64,000 nucleotides of DNA from Collybia mongolica (taxonomy: Eukaryota; Basidiomycota; Agaricomycetes; Agaricales; Clitocybaceae): contig JAAXNY010000003.1 in NCBI GenBank assembly GCA_013420905.1, forward strand, positions 1 to 64,000, read 5' to 3'. Under the pieces are notes generated by a model. That model was not told where the DNA came from. It searched no databases and worked only from the letters and a program-made list of their open reading frames with translations. The position numbers were made by a program, and so were the translations under genes. Within the stretch, counting starts at the first letter, position 1, and the number at the start of each line of letters is the position of its first letter. Shown here piece by piece: positions 28,652 to 39,576 of this stretch.

Positions 28652-29522
28652 ATGGTCTCTGTTCGCGATACAGTCGAAAAGTGGCGTTCCCACCAAGCCG
28701 CTGGCACTACTCCTGCAACGTTCGCGTCTAAGGCGCCCGAAATCCAATTCTCCAAGGATTTCGTTGAGTCATTCGAAGCTGACGAAGCCAAGAAACGACT
28801 TCTTGATGCTCACAAAAAGTATCAGGCTGAGATCTTCAAGGACGCTCTCGTCGCCAAAGAAGTCGAGCTCACAACGCTGCAAACCTCCCTCGAGCCTAAG
28901 CAACTCTACAACCGACTCATCGTCCCCGTCACCGACACCAGCAAGGTCGAGATGGCGCGCAGGAAGCGACCTATCCTCGAGGACGGTGATGAAGAAGGAG
29001 AGGTTAAGATCACAGGTTGGGTACCGGACCCTGCGTCCAAATCTAACTACCTTTTAGTCGCCCGTGATCTCCCTATCATCGGACTCCGCGTCGTCTCCCT
29101 CGTGGAGGCGGCCCACCTTGCCGTCACTAAGAAGAAAGAGGCTAAGAAGGATCTCCGAGACAAGATGGATGTCGACGACGGTGATGATGCCGTCAAGCAG
29201 AAGGACTTAAGTAAGTTAGTCCAGAAGGCCGTCGACCAAGCCATCAAGAAGAGGACTCCCGCGCCCAAGGTACGTCACCGCGGTCGCTCACACTCTCATG
29301 TTCTGACTTCTTCCCCTCAAGGATCTCCGATTCAAGAAGGGAGCCGCCAAGAAGTCGTCCTCCTCTACCGCCCCCAAGAAGACCGCCTCCAAGAAGAAGG
29401 CTCCTCAACCGCGCCAAGCCGCAAAGCTCGCCGCGATGAAGAAGAATGGCAAAGGTCTCAAGGGGAAAGGGAAGGCTGGGAAGCCTGGCCCTCGGGGAGC
29501 CAAGAAGTCGTCGTCCAAGTAG
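28652..29522 (+). CDS. PLE2 spliced ORF1 with Lys-rich tail, copy A (join 28652..29269,29322..29522)
   Basis: Removing the intron at 29270 shifts frame into a 66-residue histone-H1-like tail (DLRFKKGAAKKSSSS, APKKTASKKKAP, KGLKGKGKAGKPG, GAKKSSSK) ending at TAG 29520-29522. Predicted 272 residues in this truncated copy. It parallels the RGG-rich tail of PLE1, with different residues but the same charge and the same position. Confidence 0.68.
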
Positions 29523-31933
29523 GCGACGACACTACTGTATTTGATTTACCGCCGCCAAATCCATCATTCCGGTACGAGAATCCTTACACTTGGCCTGACT
29601 GGTTGCTAACCATTCCATACCCACTTGCGCGCTCGTATATATTGTTAAATACACCCATATTTGTAATTGATGCCAATAGATATAAGAACGTTATCCATCG
29701 CGCTCCTGGTGTGAATCTCCCGAAAAACATCGAGTATGACTTATCTGTCGGAATGAATTATATGTTTAAGTCAGAAAGAAACTCTAAATTAATTCTAGAC
29801 GCTTGGAAAGATTTCTCGCGTCGCCTGAGATGGCGCCTATACTTTGCCTTCTCCAACCCAGAATCTAACTCTCTCTATGACCCAGACTATGAACTTAACC
29901 GCCCCCCCTCAGGAAAAGTTCCTCTGTTACCAGACTATATCGAGCTAGGGATCCGTCGTGGTCAGTACTTTGTGGAAAACACAATCGCTAAAATACCCGC
30001 GGAAGAAGCTGCGCCGTCAACGCCCCGGCCTAACACTACCCGAATTCGAAGGTGGCTGTTAGATAACAATTATGTCCTAACACCCACCGATAAAAATCTT
30101 GGCATTTCGGTGTCTAGGCGTGACTGGCTAATAGAGAAATGTAAGGAGCTCCTTGATGATGAAACTAATTATAAGATGTTACATCCTCTCATCGCCGCCA
30201 CCTACATTAAGAAAACAATCGAACAAATGGACGAGCTTGCCCAAAAGGCTATGCTCTTAAGCGACGAACCCTGTGACCAGCTATTGGATTGGTTCCGTCA
30301 ATTCATACCTGATGCTGGAGAAACGTATGATCTCGCAAACTTGCCATGTTTCTATGGTATCCCTAAGATACATAAACAACCTGTTAAAATGCGACCTATA
30401 ATACCCTGTCACTCGGCGGTCATGAATCCAGCCGCTAAATTTGTTTCGAAAAAACTCAAACCGCTCATCAAAGCGGCGCCATCCATTATACATGGTACCA
30501 AAGACCTGGCGATCAAATTGAGTAAGGTTACTATTTCAAATCGGAAGAAATTCTTTATCGTCACGGGCGACATTGTTGCCTACTATCCTAATATACCAAT
30601 TCAACGTTGTATAGATATTGTTACCGACATGTATCTTGAATATATCACCGGACTGGATCCTGACTACATCAATTTCATGCACCTTGACGAGCACGTACTG
30701 CGTGGCCTTCAGGCATTCATACTTGCACTAGAAGTTGGGAATCGTAACCTTATATTTCGCTTTCAAAAATATATATACCTTCAATTACATGGACTCGCAA
30801 TGGGAGTAGCGGATTCCCCGGATCTCGCGAACCTCTACGGGGTCTTTTTTGAAAGGAAATGCAACATTTTGAACGACCCGAGAATACCTTTCTACGGTCG
30901 ATACATAGATGATTGTTTAGCAATTGTGTATGCTGCCTCTGCTGATGAGGCCCTTCGCATTGTTAAAACACTTGAAATCGAATCTTGCGAAATAGAGTGG
31001 TCCGCATCTGATAGACAAGCGCCGTTCCTAGATATGATGTTATACATTGATATGCAGAACCGTTTGCAACACATGCCCTATCGGAAAAGTGGATCGCATC
31101 AGGAAAGAATTCCATGGATCTCTCACCACCCTCTAGATGTAAAAAGAGGAACTTACGTGGGCGAGATGTCCCGTTTAGCCACCCTGAGTAGTACATTTCA
31201 GAACTACCGGAACGCTATAGACTCGCTTCGTGCACTCTATATACAGCGTGGCTATCCAGTGAAATTAGTATTGCAGTGGACTTCGGTCAATATGGCAGAA
31301 CGATGGCAGAAACGTCTATCAGAGTCTAAGGGTTCTGGAGAGCTAGACAGTGTTCTGGTGCTTAAGTCTGAATTCAATACTGCTTGGAATTACTTCTCTG
31401 CTCGAGAATTGGGTAACACAATCACGGATTTCTGGTCGTTATGGCTAAACCATAACCAGGCAGCTACGGAGGGGAATCGCTTACCCCCCATAGAGTTCCC
31501 ACAATTATCTGGATCTTTGGGCAAGTTGGCCGATGGAGTCCCGGAGGCGTACACCGTGCGTCTTCAGGTCACTAACGGTACGACGACCTCAATACCAGAT
31601 ATACGGAAACTAGATATCCTAAAGCGCCGATGGATTGTCAGCCGCAAACGCACTCTCAATTTCTTCGACCTCGTAAATCTTTGGAAAAAGATTGTTATCG
31701 AACACTTAGACAAGGATGCAGCACGAAAGGCTGTACCCAATGAGCCCGTGGGTAACCCCCAGAATACGGTAGTAAGAACTATAAACCCCACTCCTAACAT
31801 TGTGAACAGGGAACGGATCGAAACCATTCACACGCGCGAGCGTGCGGACTCAGAGTTGGACCCCTTCGTCCTTGCTTGGAACCAAGGTTTTAGGCTCGGA
31901 GTGAACGCGGACCCTACTGGAGTAACTCTCTAA
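28652..31933 (+). CDS. PLE2 ORF1-reverse transcriptase, copy A, N-terminally truncated, 1093 aa
   Basis: Same family as PLE1 but strongly diverged. RT motifs: CFYGIPKIHK, RPIIPCHSA, motif A TGDIVAYYPNIP with Asp640, motif B GLAMGVADSPDLANL, motif C YIDD at 751-754, FLDMMLYID, and the post-RT block MPYRKSGSHQERIPW. There is no GIY-YIG endonuclease. The ATG used here is an internal Met of the full protein; copy B has at least 75 more residues upstream. The frame is open only with the 52-nt intron retained. With its promoter end missing, this copy is probably not expressed as a functional element. Confidence 0.88.
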   Translation: MVSVRDTVEKWRSHQAAGTTPATFASKAPEIQFSKDFVESFEADEAKKRLLDAHKKYQAEIFKDALVAKEVELTTLQTSLEPKQLYNRLIVPVTDTSKVEMARRKRPILEDGDEEGEVKITGWVPDPASKSNYLLVARDLPIIGLRVVSLVEAAHLAVTKKKEAKKDLRDKMDVDDGDDAVKQKDLSKLVQKAVDQAIKKRTPAPKVRHRGRSHSHVLTSSPQGSPIQEGSRQEVVLLYRPQEDRLQEEGSSTAPSRKARRDEEEWQRSQGEREGWEAWPSGSQEVVVQVGDDTTVFDLPPPNPSFRYENPYTWPDWLLTIPYPLARSYILLNTPIFVIDANRYKNVIHRAPGVNLPKNIEYDLSVGMNYMFKSERNSKLILDAWKDFSRRLRWRLYFAFSNPESNSLYDPDYELNRPPSGKVPLLPDYIELGIRRGQYFVENTIAKIPAEEAAPSTPRPNTTRIRRWLLDNNYVLTPTDKNLGISVSRRDWLIEKCKELLDDETNYKMLHPLIAATYIKKTIEQMDELAQKAMLLSDEPCDQLLDWFRQFIPDAGETYDLANLPCFYGIPKIHKQPVKMRPIIPCHSAVMNPAAKFVSKKLKPLIKAAPSIIHGTKDLAIKLSKVTISNRKKFFIVTGDIVAYYPNIPIQRCIDIVTDMYLEYITGLDPDYINFMHLDEHVLRGLQAFILALEVGNRNLIFRFQKYIYLQLHGLAMGVADSPDLANLYGVFFERKCNILNDPRIPFYGRYIDDCLAIVYAASADEALRIVKTLEIESCEIEWSASDRQAPFLDMMLYIDMQNRLQHMPYRKSGSHQERIPWISHHPLDVKRGTYVGEMSRLATLSSTFQNYRNAIDSLRALYIQRGYPVKLVLQWTSVNMAERWQKRLSESKGSGELDSVLVLKSEFNTAWNYFSARELGNTITDFWSLWLNHNQAATEGNRLPPIEFPQLSGSLGKLADGVPEAYTVRLQVTNGTTTSIPDIRKLDILKRRWIVSRKRTLNFFDLVNLWKKIVIEHLDKDAARKAVPNEPVGNPQNTVVRTINPTPNIVNRERIETIHTRERADSELDPFVLAWNQGFRLGVNADPTGVTL
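29270..29321 (+). other. PLE2 regulated intron, 52 nt
   Basis: Donor GTACGT, branch CTGAC, acceptor CCCTCAAG, phase 0. The length is 3n+1, as in PLE1 (55 nt), so splicing makes the same frame change. There is no in-frame stop when retained. Confidence 0.75.
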
Positions 31934-32869
31934 TCTGCGCCTTTGGTATCCCCAGAGGTGATGGCCTAGGAAACCGGTCGCAATGCAGCTCCTGTTGCAC
32001 TTTATGGTCTGTGCTCAGCGAAAAGTGAAATAACTTTTGATGATCTTGTGGGCTAAGGCCCCACACCTGTCGCGGCTCACCCCGCGCAGTTGATCTCCTT
32101 TACGGAACGATTACCTCTTGATCTTTGGTATAAGTCTATCTATCTGAGGCGTAGCATGCTGGTGGATTCCGGCTGGTTACGAAAAGTAATAGCGCCCAAG
32201 TTGATTGAGGTTGGGGATTGGGTTCCCCCTGTAAAATTGAACCTCGTTTAAAGATCTATTTCGTCTTAAGGGACGTCGCCTAGTAGCAACTCCCCGCTTG
32301 AATCACTCTAAGTGTCAATTCTCGTAAGAACTCCTTGAAAAACTGTCTATTCCCCCAGTTTTTCCACTCACTACATACGTTTACCAGAAGCTCTGTTTAA
32401 AATCTGGGACATGTCGGTTTTAGATGGCCGTTGGAACATCCTAACCCTAACGTACGTAGCTTCGACTTAACCGTCGAAACGACCAGCTAACGGTCTTTTA
32501 TTTTAACGAATAATAGCCTAACCCTAACCGCTAACCTTTAACCTTAAAGGCTAAGTAGCCGGGCCGATGGGGCCCGGCGCCTAAGTATAGCGCGGCTAAA
32601 AGAAGATAAGATCCAGGCACGAGATCCATCTTCTTTATTGATCCGCGTCGGTGAATAGCTAACCGAAATTGATCCGCGTATCGGATAAATACTAAGGTAG
32701 GGCGGGCCAACATGGACCGCGTTCCATGCGCGTCGAGCGCGCATGCCAGCGCACACCCCCTCACATGGCGCAACATGTGTCTGAGGGGTTTACGCTGTGG
32801 TCGCTCGGAAAAACCGCGCGCGCGCCGTAACGGTGCGGCGGCGCGAGCGGAGAAACTGATTAAACATTA
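31934..32869 (+). other. PLE2 3' region
   Basis: Non-coding. Holds a 9-bp hairpin (GAAAAACTG/CAGTTTTTC, 32337-32364) and internal telomere-like tracts near 32437-32450 and 32518-32530, followed by GC-rich sequence up to the hammerhead. Short minus-strand frames here are not supported as genes. Confidence 0.6.
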
Positions 32870-32942
32870 ACAAACAGGCCTGATGAGTACTTATACGAAA
32901 CAGGTCGGGTGGGGGATTCCCCCAACCCTGTTGCTTGTTTGT
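32870..32942 (+). ncRNA. Type I hammerhead ribozyme (PLE2)
   Basis: Same as the copy at 5626: 10-bp stem I, CTGATGA, GTA/TAC stem II, GAAA, G/C-rich stem III and TT before the cleavage site at 32932/32933. Confidence 0.88.
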
Positions 32943-32970
32943 AACGCAACTCATCGTACCAAAGTCACTC

Positions 32971-32993
32971 GCAACCTCGCTTCGCTCGGTTGC
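32971..32993 (+). ncRNA. PLE2 3'-terminal hairpin
   Basis: GCAACC/GGTTGC stem with GCTTCGC apex, directly before CGTTCCACCCTAACCC. Confidence 0.65.
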
Positions 32994-33347
32994 TCGTTCC
33001 ACCCTAACCCTAACCCGGTCCGAAATGACCGCGACGTGTGAAAGGTTGCTAATCACTATAGCTAACCGGAGTAATCCGCTCGGCTTTGTTCCCACAGGTT
33101 GTCAAGGTCGTTAATAGACGGTCGTCGATTGGTGCCCAACACACTGCCTTCGGGCAGAGTTAGTAAGCCCGCCTCGGCGATGTCGTGTTCTATTCCGATC
33201 TGCCAGACGCTATGGAAGCGACTGCGCATCTGTCAAGCGCGCAAATGGCCATTGGCCGCCTCTGACAGGTAGATGACTAAGTATCCCGACTTTCGCCTAA
33301 CTTCGGAAGAAAGTGAAAGTCCGCAGCAACACGTATACCGAAAAAAA

Positions 33348-33417
33348 CCCGATCTGATGAGTCTATAAAGACGAAAGGATCCGACCGGTGGATTTCCAAC
33401 CATCGATTCTTATCGGG
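33348..33417 (+). ncRNA. Type I hammerhead ribozyme (PLE1 variant)
   Basis: Stem I is CCCGAT/ATCGGG, where the outer pair is C-G instead of A-T as in PLE1: a compensatory change. Core CTGATGA (N7 is T instead of A). Stem II GTCT/AGAC with loop ATAA. GAAA. Stem III GGATC/GATTC, keeping pairing through a G-U. The inner GGTGG/CCATC hairpin is kept while its loop changed. Confidence 0.88.
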
Positions 33418-33446
33418 ACCCCTTCCGCCTACTCAACTAGTCCTCC

Positions 33447-33471
33447 AACCCAAACGCTTCGCGTTTGTGTT
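33447..33471 (+). ncRNA. PLE1-variant terminal hairpin
   Basis: Same 11-bp design as PLE1 with one mismatch; the CGCTTCGCG apex is kept and one stem pair has switched from A-T to C-G. Confidence 0.65.
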
Positions 33472-33489
33472 GTCGTCCACCCTAACCTA

Positions 33490-33689
33490 AATTTCTGGTA
33501 CTGGTCGAAGTAGAGTCCGATGAGGTTTGCGGTTTCTCGTGTCCAGCCCTCGGGAAGGAGGGAATCGTCATCCGGAAACAGCCCATGCTTCACACCAGTG
33601 ATTCGCTGCCAGCAAGGGTATCCCCAGGGCGCGCCATCGTGCATGACGTACAGCTGGGTGAGTGCGCTGTGAACCATATGGCTAGGCAT
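33490..33689 (-). pseudogene. SNF2 gene stump (start of exon 1)
   Basis: Identical by eye to 15589-15788: it starts at the same ATG (33689) and encodes the first ~67 residues. It is then cut by the PLE1-variant 3' end. Everything downstream of this point in the gene is absent from unit B. Confidence 0.88.
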
Positions 33690-35505
33690 GTTTCGAGCTA
33701 AGTGGGTGAGCGATGTCGAGGTTTGGAAAGGCAAGTAGGGAGGTGCAAATACTACGAGAAGGCGAATGACGAATATCCTTTCACCCTCACTCTTTTATAG
33801 AGAAAAGAAAATTGCAATAATACTGTGTATAGTGAAAAGAGTCTACACGAAAAATACCAGTTACACTATCAGAATGCAGCCAAGAGAAAACTCAAGCCTC
33901 AAAGAAACTCCAACGGACAAATGTGACGTTCAAGGAGGTGGTGTTAACACCTGGACCCACGTTTCAGAAGGCAAAATGAGAGTAGCGGCGGATGCAGTAT
34001 ACCTCATTCGAGACTCTTGGTTATTCATTCTTCATGGACATATGGAAGATTTCGAGACCAACTAACTAGAAGGAAATAATCAGATATCCATAAGAAGGAA
34101 AGCAAAAGAAACTTACGTAGAGTTGAGGAAACGGCCCGTGGAGCTTAAGAATAGAATTCATATGTTTACTCCAATAACTAGGAAGCATATCATAAGACAA
34201 AACTGACGGGGATTTAGGAACGCAAGCAGGACACTCACTGGTAAGGTGACCAGATGTATCTGGAGAAGTCGTTAGGCTAGACATTTGCTCAAGTGCATTT
34301 ATCGAAGCCGTATGCGCATGCAAAAGATGTATGGCGGCATCAAGCAAGTCACCAAGGTCACAGACGCAGGAGAGCTCCCCGTACGTTGTTAAACCAAACC
34401 AGACTCAGGAGTAACCCCCGTAAGTCGATCTAAGGCAAGTGGCTACGGTTTTTGCGAAAGTGGAGCAGCTCAGACGCAATGAAGACGGTAAGAATGGAGA
34501 GAGGAATTTTTTTTGTTAATTGTTTGTTGACCGTATTATTCTTTATTTGTTTGGATAGCTGGTGCACGTTTCAAACTCCACACTTCTCCAACGTCGCGTC
34601 CTTCGCACTGGGGACTCTTAGTGGAGACTGAGGCTGCACCTGCGTACGGGGTTTGCTCCTACGCGGGATACTGCAACATGTGGGGTTTGCTCCTGTGTAT
34701 GCATTTGGGATGTCATTCTCGTTGATGACAATCGTCCCTCCCAAGCACGCATTTTCTTGGCCAGTAAGTCAGTACCTCATCTTGCGGAGATTCACTTCTA
34801 ATTTTGTAGTAAATTAAACCCCTTTTCTGTGTTAGATTTGACGCGCTCCATTACAACAGACCTCCGCGCGAGGTTCGACGAACCACGGATTATCATTGGA
34901 CCGTTCCCTTCCAGACTCCTCTGTCAATTCCATATCAGGGTCCCCGATGTCTCATTACCGTCCGCAGTCCCGTATCAAGGGTTGTTGTACAGACAAACCG
35001 GGATGCTATGCTCAATTATCCCGTTTCCGCGATAGTCTCAACCTACTCCATCCGGGATAGCAGACTTCTGTACGAAGTTTGACAAACTCCAAAAAATCGG
35101 TAAGCCACTCTATTCCTTTCTGATACCTTTATCCCAGAAACACCCAGGTCTTATCACATTCATTTTTCTGCAAACAGGGTTGCTGCACGGACGCACCACA
35201 GTGCGATTTTTTCTCCATTTCTTCCTGGTCTCGACCCGCTCTACCCATGACATCGGACTTCCGCATGAGGTTCAATGAAACACGCCACATTGTAAGTCGC
35301 ACCTTGCTTGGAATACCCCTCAGTTGATCTTAGAGTCTCGCAGATATCAATTGATCCGCCCGTAGTCCAATAATGAGCGATTTTGCGCCAGAGATACTCC
35401 CCAGTCCCCTTAATTAGAAATAAGCATTCTAATAGTATAAATATGTCCTAATATATGTGAATATGGCTATACCTAAACCTCACCCTTACACTTATCGTAT
35501 ACACA
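33690..35505. other. Intergenic region, copy of 15789-17604
   Basis: Direct duplicate at offset 17901 with scattered substitutions. Same P1 and P2 sites as in unit A. No gene supported. Confidence 0.6.
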
Positions 35506-38171
35506 ATGCCCATGCATCACGGCAATTATCCCCTTCAATATACGTCTCTCCGCCGCTTCTGCCAGACATCGAAAGAACTTCTCGGAACCAACCATCGAGA
35601 CTTCGTGAAGTTCACCCTTGAAGGTGTGCATGAGAATAGGCAACACGTCGTTGATCTCTCACTTAATGTGATGGAATTTGACGAACCTTTTGATGCAATG
35701 AGAGACTTTGACTCTCTCCTAGGGCTTTCAGATCGAATTATGGTGCATGATGCTATCACCGTGTTTCCGGTTGCAAAGCAGGAGAAGACGTTATCGACCG
35801 ATATACACCTTGTATATGAATTTGAGAGTAGTAAAGTGAGTGTTTTACATGTAGTAGTTTGGCGTGCTAACCGTAATTCTCAGGGATTGTTCCGTGCTCC
35901 CGTGCATAAAATCCCCAATGCATGCTTGGCAACTTGGAACACGCACAATGTAATATATGTACTCCTTCCCGAGCTTTACGCAAAAGATCGAAGCTCGTAC
36001 CTAACGCAAGAGGAATACCGAATTCTCTATGAGGATGGGTTACGCCCTGCAATTGAGAATTTGTCACCGGAGACAGTGGCGGAATGGCCTGCAAAGTATG
36101 CGGATGAAATGTTTAGGGCTCGCAGGCGCAACGGACAGTTAGCGTTCACGAGTAAGATGCTCGCCCAGTGGCATGTTCGTTACCTGGGGGATCGTATCCG
36201 TGCTGCGCTCACACATAAGGGAAGCACCTGGGCTACGGGACTGATATTTCTACACCAAATCCGTGGTGTAAAGCATTCGACACTTCACCGCACCGAAATA
36301 GCAGCCGCCGAGGAGGCTTTCGAACATTTCCTTCAACAAAACCGCCTCTCCTACAACTCGATTAGCAGGCATGGCACCTGGTATGTGGACGTCGGTGTCG
36401 AGCTGGGCTCACCGCGGGGTAATTGCCTAGCCTGGCGAACCGATTCGCACTGTGACATGGTACAGGAGTCGTGTGAGGTGACCGAGCGAGAAGCAAGAAG
36501 TATCACGCGTTTAGGAAGTTCAAAGTATGCGCGAGACATAGTGTCCCATCTTCCTGCTGTCTCGGGATGCCGGATCACCACTGGGAGGGCGCATGGCCCT
36601 CATGACATTCCTTACCTACAGCTATACACTACCGACAAGGCCCTCACCTATCACCCGGATCGAAGAAGTTTCGGAAAATCCATAACCGCTGAGGAACTCC
36701 TTAAGGACAAGGGTACAACGTATATTGAAAGCCTCTGTACTTTGTACAACAACGCCATCAGAACGAGCGAGGGCCATGCCCGAATCGAACTCAGGGTGTC
36801 GATTTTTTCTGCAACAAAGGTGCTCGTTAATCTCGATGAACGTTTACTACGAACATGCCTCGTCTCAATTGACCGGTCTATTTGGTGGTAAGTACTGTAA
36901 TTGGGTGATAATATAATCTATTACTTATTCTTAATAGGACACTTCGCAGCTGCAGAGCCTTAGCGCTCAAATTTCTTGTTGAGTGGCAGATGCAAGGTGT
37001 CCCAGCATTTCGAGCGAACCCGTCCGCCCTAGTTCTCACAGCGGCAGCCGCGTGGCTACTAAATAGCCTACACTCTGCGCCCGATAAGGGACAGTCATCG
37101 CGGGAACTAATGGCCGCGGTATTACCGCACGTTGACCGTGTTGGCGCAGATCACAACATCCTTGCATACGGTACACCATTAGACGACGAAGACTACGAAT
37201 CGGAAGCCTCCACGGACTCCGGCTCGGACAACGATCGTGTACCGCGTGAAAGATCCCGACGCGATGCAACCACGTTACCAGCCTTTCCTTACGGGATCAT
37301 CTTCCTTTCAAATCTTCGCATTGGAGAAGAGTACCCTGTTCCGCGTTTGACGAAAGACCCACGCCATACGCTGAGCGATCGTGCATTTCGCTATTTCTTC
37401 AACTCCACCCCTGAGGAACTGTCGGAAATGCTCCTTCAGGCTGGGGTAGTTCTGCGCAAGCACCCCAATCGAGTGGCGAACCGGACGCGGATAACCCCAT
37501 CGTACTATAATTGGGGTCAGAACCCAGATCGAAACATATTCGACCTGGCGGGAAAAGGCGCGAGCCTTCCAGTTCGCCCTCGAGACTTGGGCTCGGACAA
37601 CGAGCAGGAGGAAAGCGCGGGAACTAGCCATGATTCGGATGGCGATGATAACACCAACATCGACAAATTCATCACTAAATTGTGGTACCAATTCCTTATC
37701 GACATCATGGAAGTCGGCCCAAACAAGAGAAGGGCTCACATGCCTGCATATATAAAGCTCAATCAGGTTGAACGCAAGATGGTTAACGAGGAGACGTACC
37801 GCAATAGGAATCTAGAAGAACTTTTCACTGAGTTTCAATGGCGACTGGCGGACGACAAAGCGTGGAAGGTTAATTTCGACAAGCTCTTCCCCGTGAAGGG
37901 CCATACTCGAGCAGGAGCGATCCAGAACTACCGGAGAGCGAAGTATTACCCCAGATGGGAGGACTTTAAGGCGAGGGCGAACCATCAATCTTACACCATG
38001 GTCCGCAAGGAGCTTTGGAAGCGCTTTCGTAAACTCTACTGGATGCCCAAGGCCGAAGAAGACCGGATCTGGTGGACGAAATACGATTCTCAGATGCAGC
38101 ACTCCAAGGGCGACCATGTCAATACACCCGCCCCGCGCATTCTAGTTTACAGCCCCTGGCCTGCACTGTAG
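35506..38171 (+). CDS. Hypothetical protein, 855 aa, three exons, copy 2
   Basis: Exons 35506-35835, 35884-36887 and 36938-38171, at offset 17901 from the unit A gene, with the same two introns intact. It differs by a few amino-acid changes and several silent ones, with no frameshift or stop. Because both copies keep the reading frame, selection or very recent duplication is implied. Function unknown, as for copy 1. Confidence 0.8.
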
Positions 38172-39576
38172 GTACTTCTTGTATTCGTATTAGCATCCGC
38201 TTTTTCTACGCATTAATATGTTTTAAATATACTATGACACCTCGTTTTGCTCGATTGCAAGATCTGCAATAAGACGAACCGGCACAAAGTACAATGATAA
38301 TAGCATGGTACAGGACGAATCGAAGGAATACATTCGCAGGAGGAATCCCGGTACGCTGCCTCTGCTCGAAAATAAAGGGAGAAAAGCAGGAGGAAACTCC
38401 GTACGTTGGGTATCGGCTGGAGTGGGATTGGGGACTGAAAGGTTCCTATTCCAAAGGGGAGTGAGCCCTCGACGGCTCAATGTTCCAAGTCTGATGTACT
38501 GGTTGATATACGTGGCTTTTCGGCGGGGGTCAGATGTCAGCCATGGAGGGGCGGAAACATGTTGTTCGACGAACCTCGCGTATACGTGCCTAAAGAAACG
38601 AGTTAGCATTGGTCCGAGGATGCATTGATGGGGCTGAGGATCAACGAGCCTCGTTGTGCCTTCAGGTCAAATGAGTACGTCGGGACTCAAGCCGTTTTCG
38701 CGGGTGGTCAGGCGGTTGTTGCGTCGTAGGTGCACGGTTGGGATTGTATATAGAACCTAAGTGATAGAGTGGGTCAGCATGAGCGAGACGATGCTCAGTT
38801 AATGAACCTTGTCATACGGTGTGAGTATGTCTCTCTTTACAGGCGAAGTTGAGTTTTTGAGTAGGCGCAGGAGTTTGTGTGGGCTGGAGTGGGCCCCGAT
38901 GCACGAGAACGGCGAGGTTCGACGAACCTCGGGTGTCGAGTTTGGATGGAGGAATCGGGCGACAAGAGATACAGGCGCAGGAGCAGACCCCGTACGCTGT
39001 AGTAATCCGAGGGGTGTAAGACAGACGCAGGAGCAGACCCCGTACGTTGTGTAGTGGTGGGAGCGGAACAGGTTGCGGAACAAGTGACGAGTCCGATAAT
39101 TGAACCGATAGACCGCCGGTGTTCCAGACTCGGTGATCTCGGCGATAAGTTGTCACCTGACTGTTGAATTGTTCTTTGGGCGCGTTTTCGTCACTTCTTC
39201 CTTTCCACCCCATCCCCACCGACCTTTCACCACACCACGACGACCTCAACAACGATCCACTTGGTGTTGCGGGGCCTGCTCCCAATACCATCTTCTCTCT
39301 TCGTTCTACAGTAGAGTTGCGGGGTTTGCTCCTGACACTACTCCTTCCTCCTCGACGCCTCACCTGTGCTTGCGGCCCTCTGAACTCGGTCATACTCGCG
39401 TAACTTTTCAAGGGTTACCTAGCGCTCTTCCCTTGGACTGCCCCTGAGGATTCTCGGTCATTCATAGAAAAGGTTTCGGGTCAGTTGGAGCTCCGTACGT
39501 CCGTGACGATTATCCTGTCATGCATAGCTAACAGTCTCCCTCAGGTTTCCATTTATTTTTGCTTGGCTTCCCTTCG
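38172..39576. repeat. Non-coding, copy of 20271-21660 including block R
   Basis: Direct duplicate of the unit A region, with the same P1 and P2 sites and small substitutions. No gene. Confidence 0.6.

Larger units (their letters stand above)
28641..33012 (+). mobile_element. PLE2 copy A, 5'-truncated
   Basis: Starts inside the coding region (about 135 nt into what copy B preserves), joined to minisatellite-end sequence with short microhomology around AACGC. It retains the RT, the 3' region, the hammerhead (32870-32942) and the terminal hairpin, and ends CCACCCTAACCCTAACCC. It is followed by a truncated PLE1-variant stub. Confidence 0.88.
33013..33489 (+). mobile_element. PLE1-variant 3' stub
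   Basis: Matches PLE1 pseudo-LTR sequence from about position 200 to its 3' end, but with many substitutions, so it is an older or different subfamily. It starts right after CCCTAACCC and ends CCACCCTAACCT at the junction with SNF2 exon 1. Confidence 0.85.
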
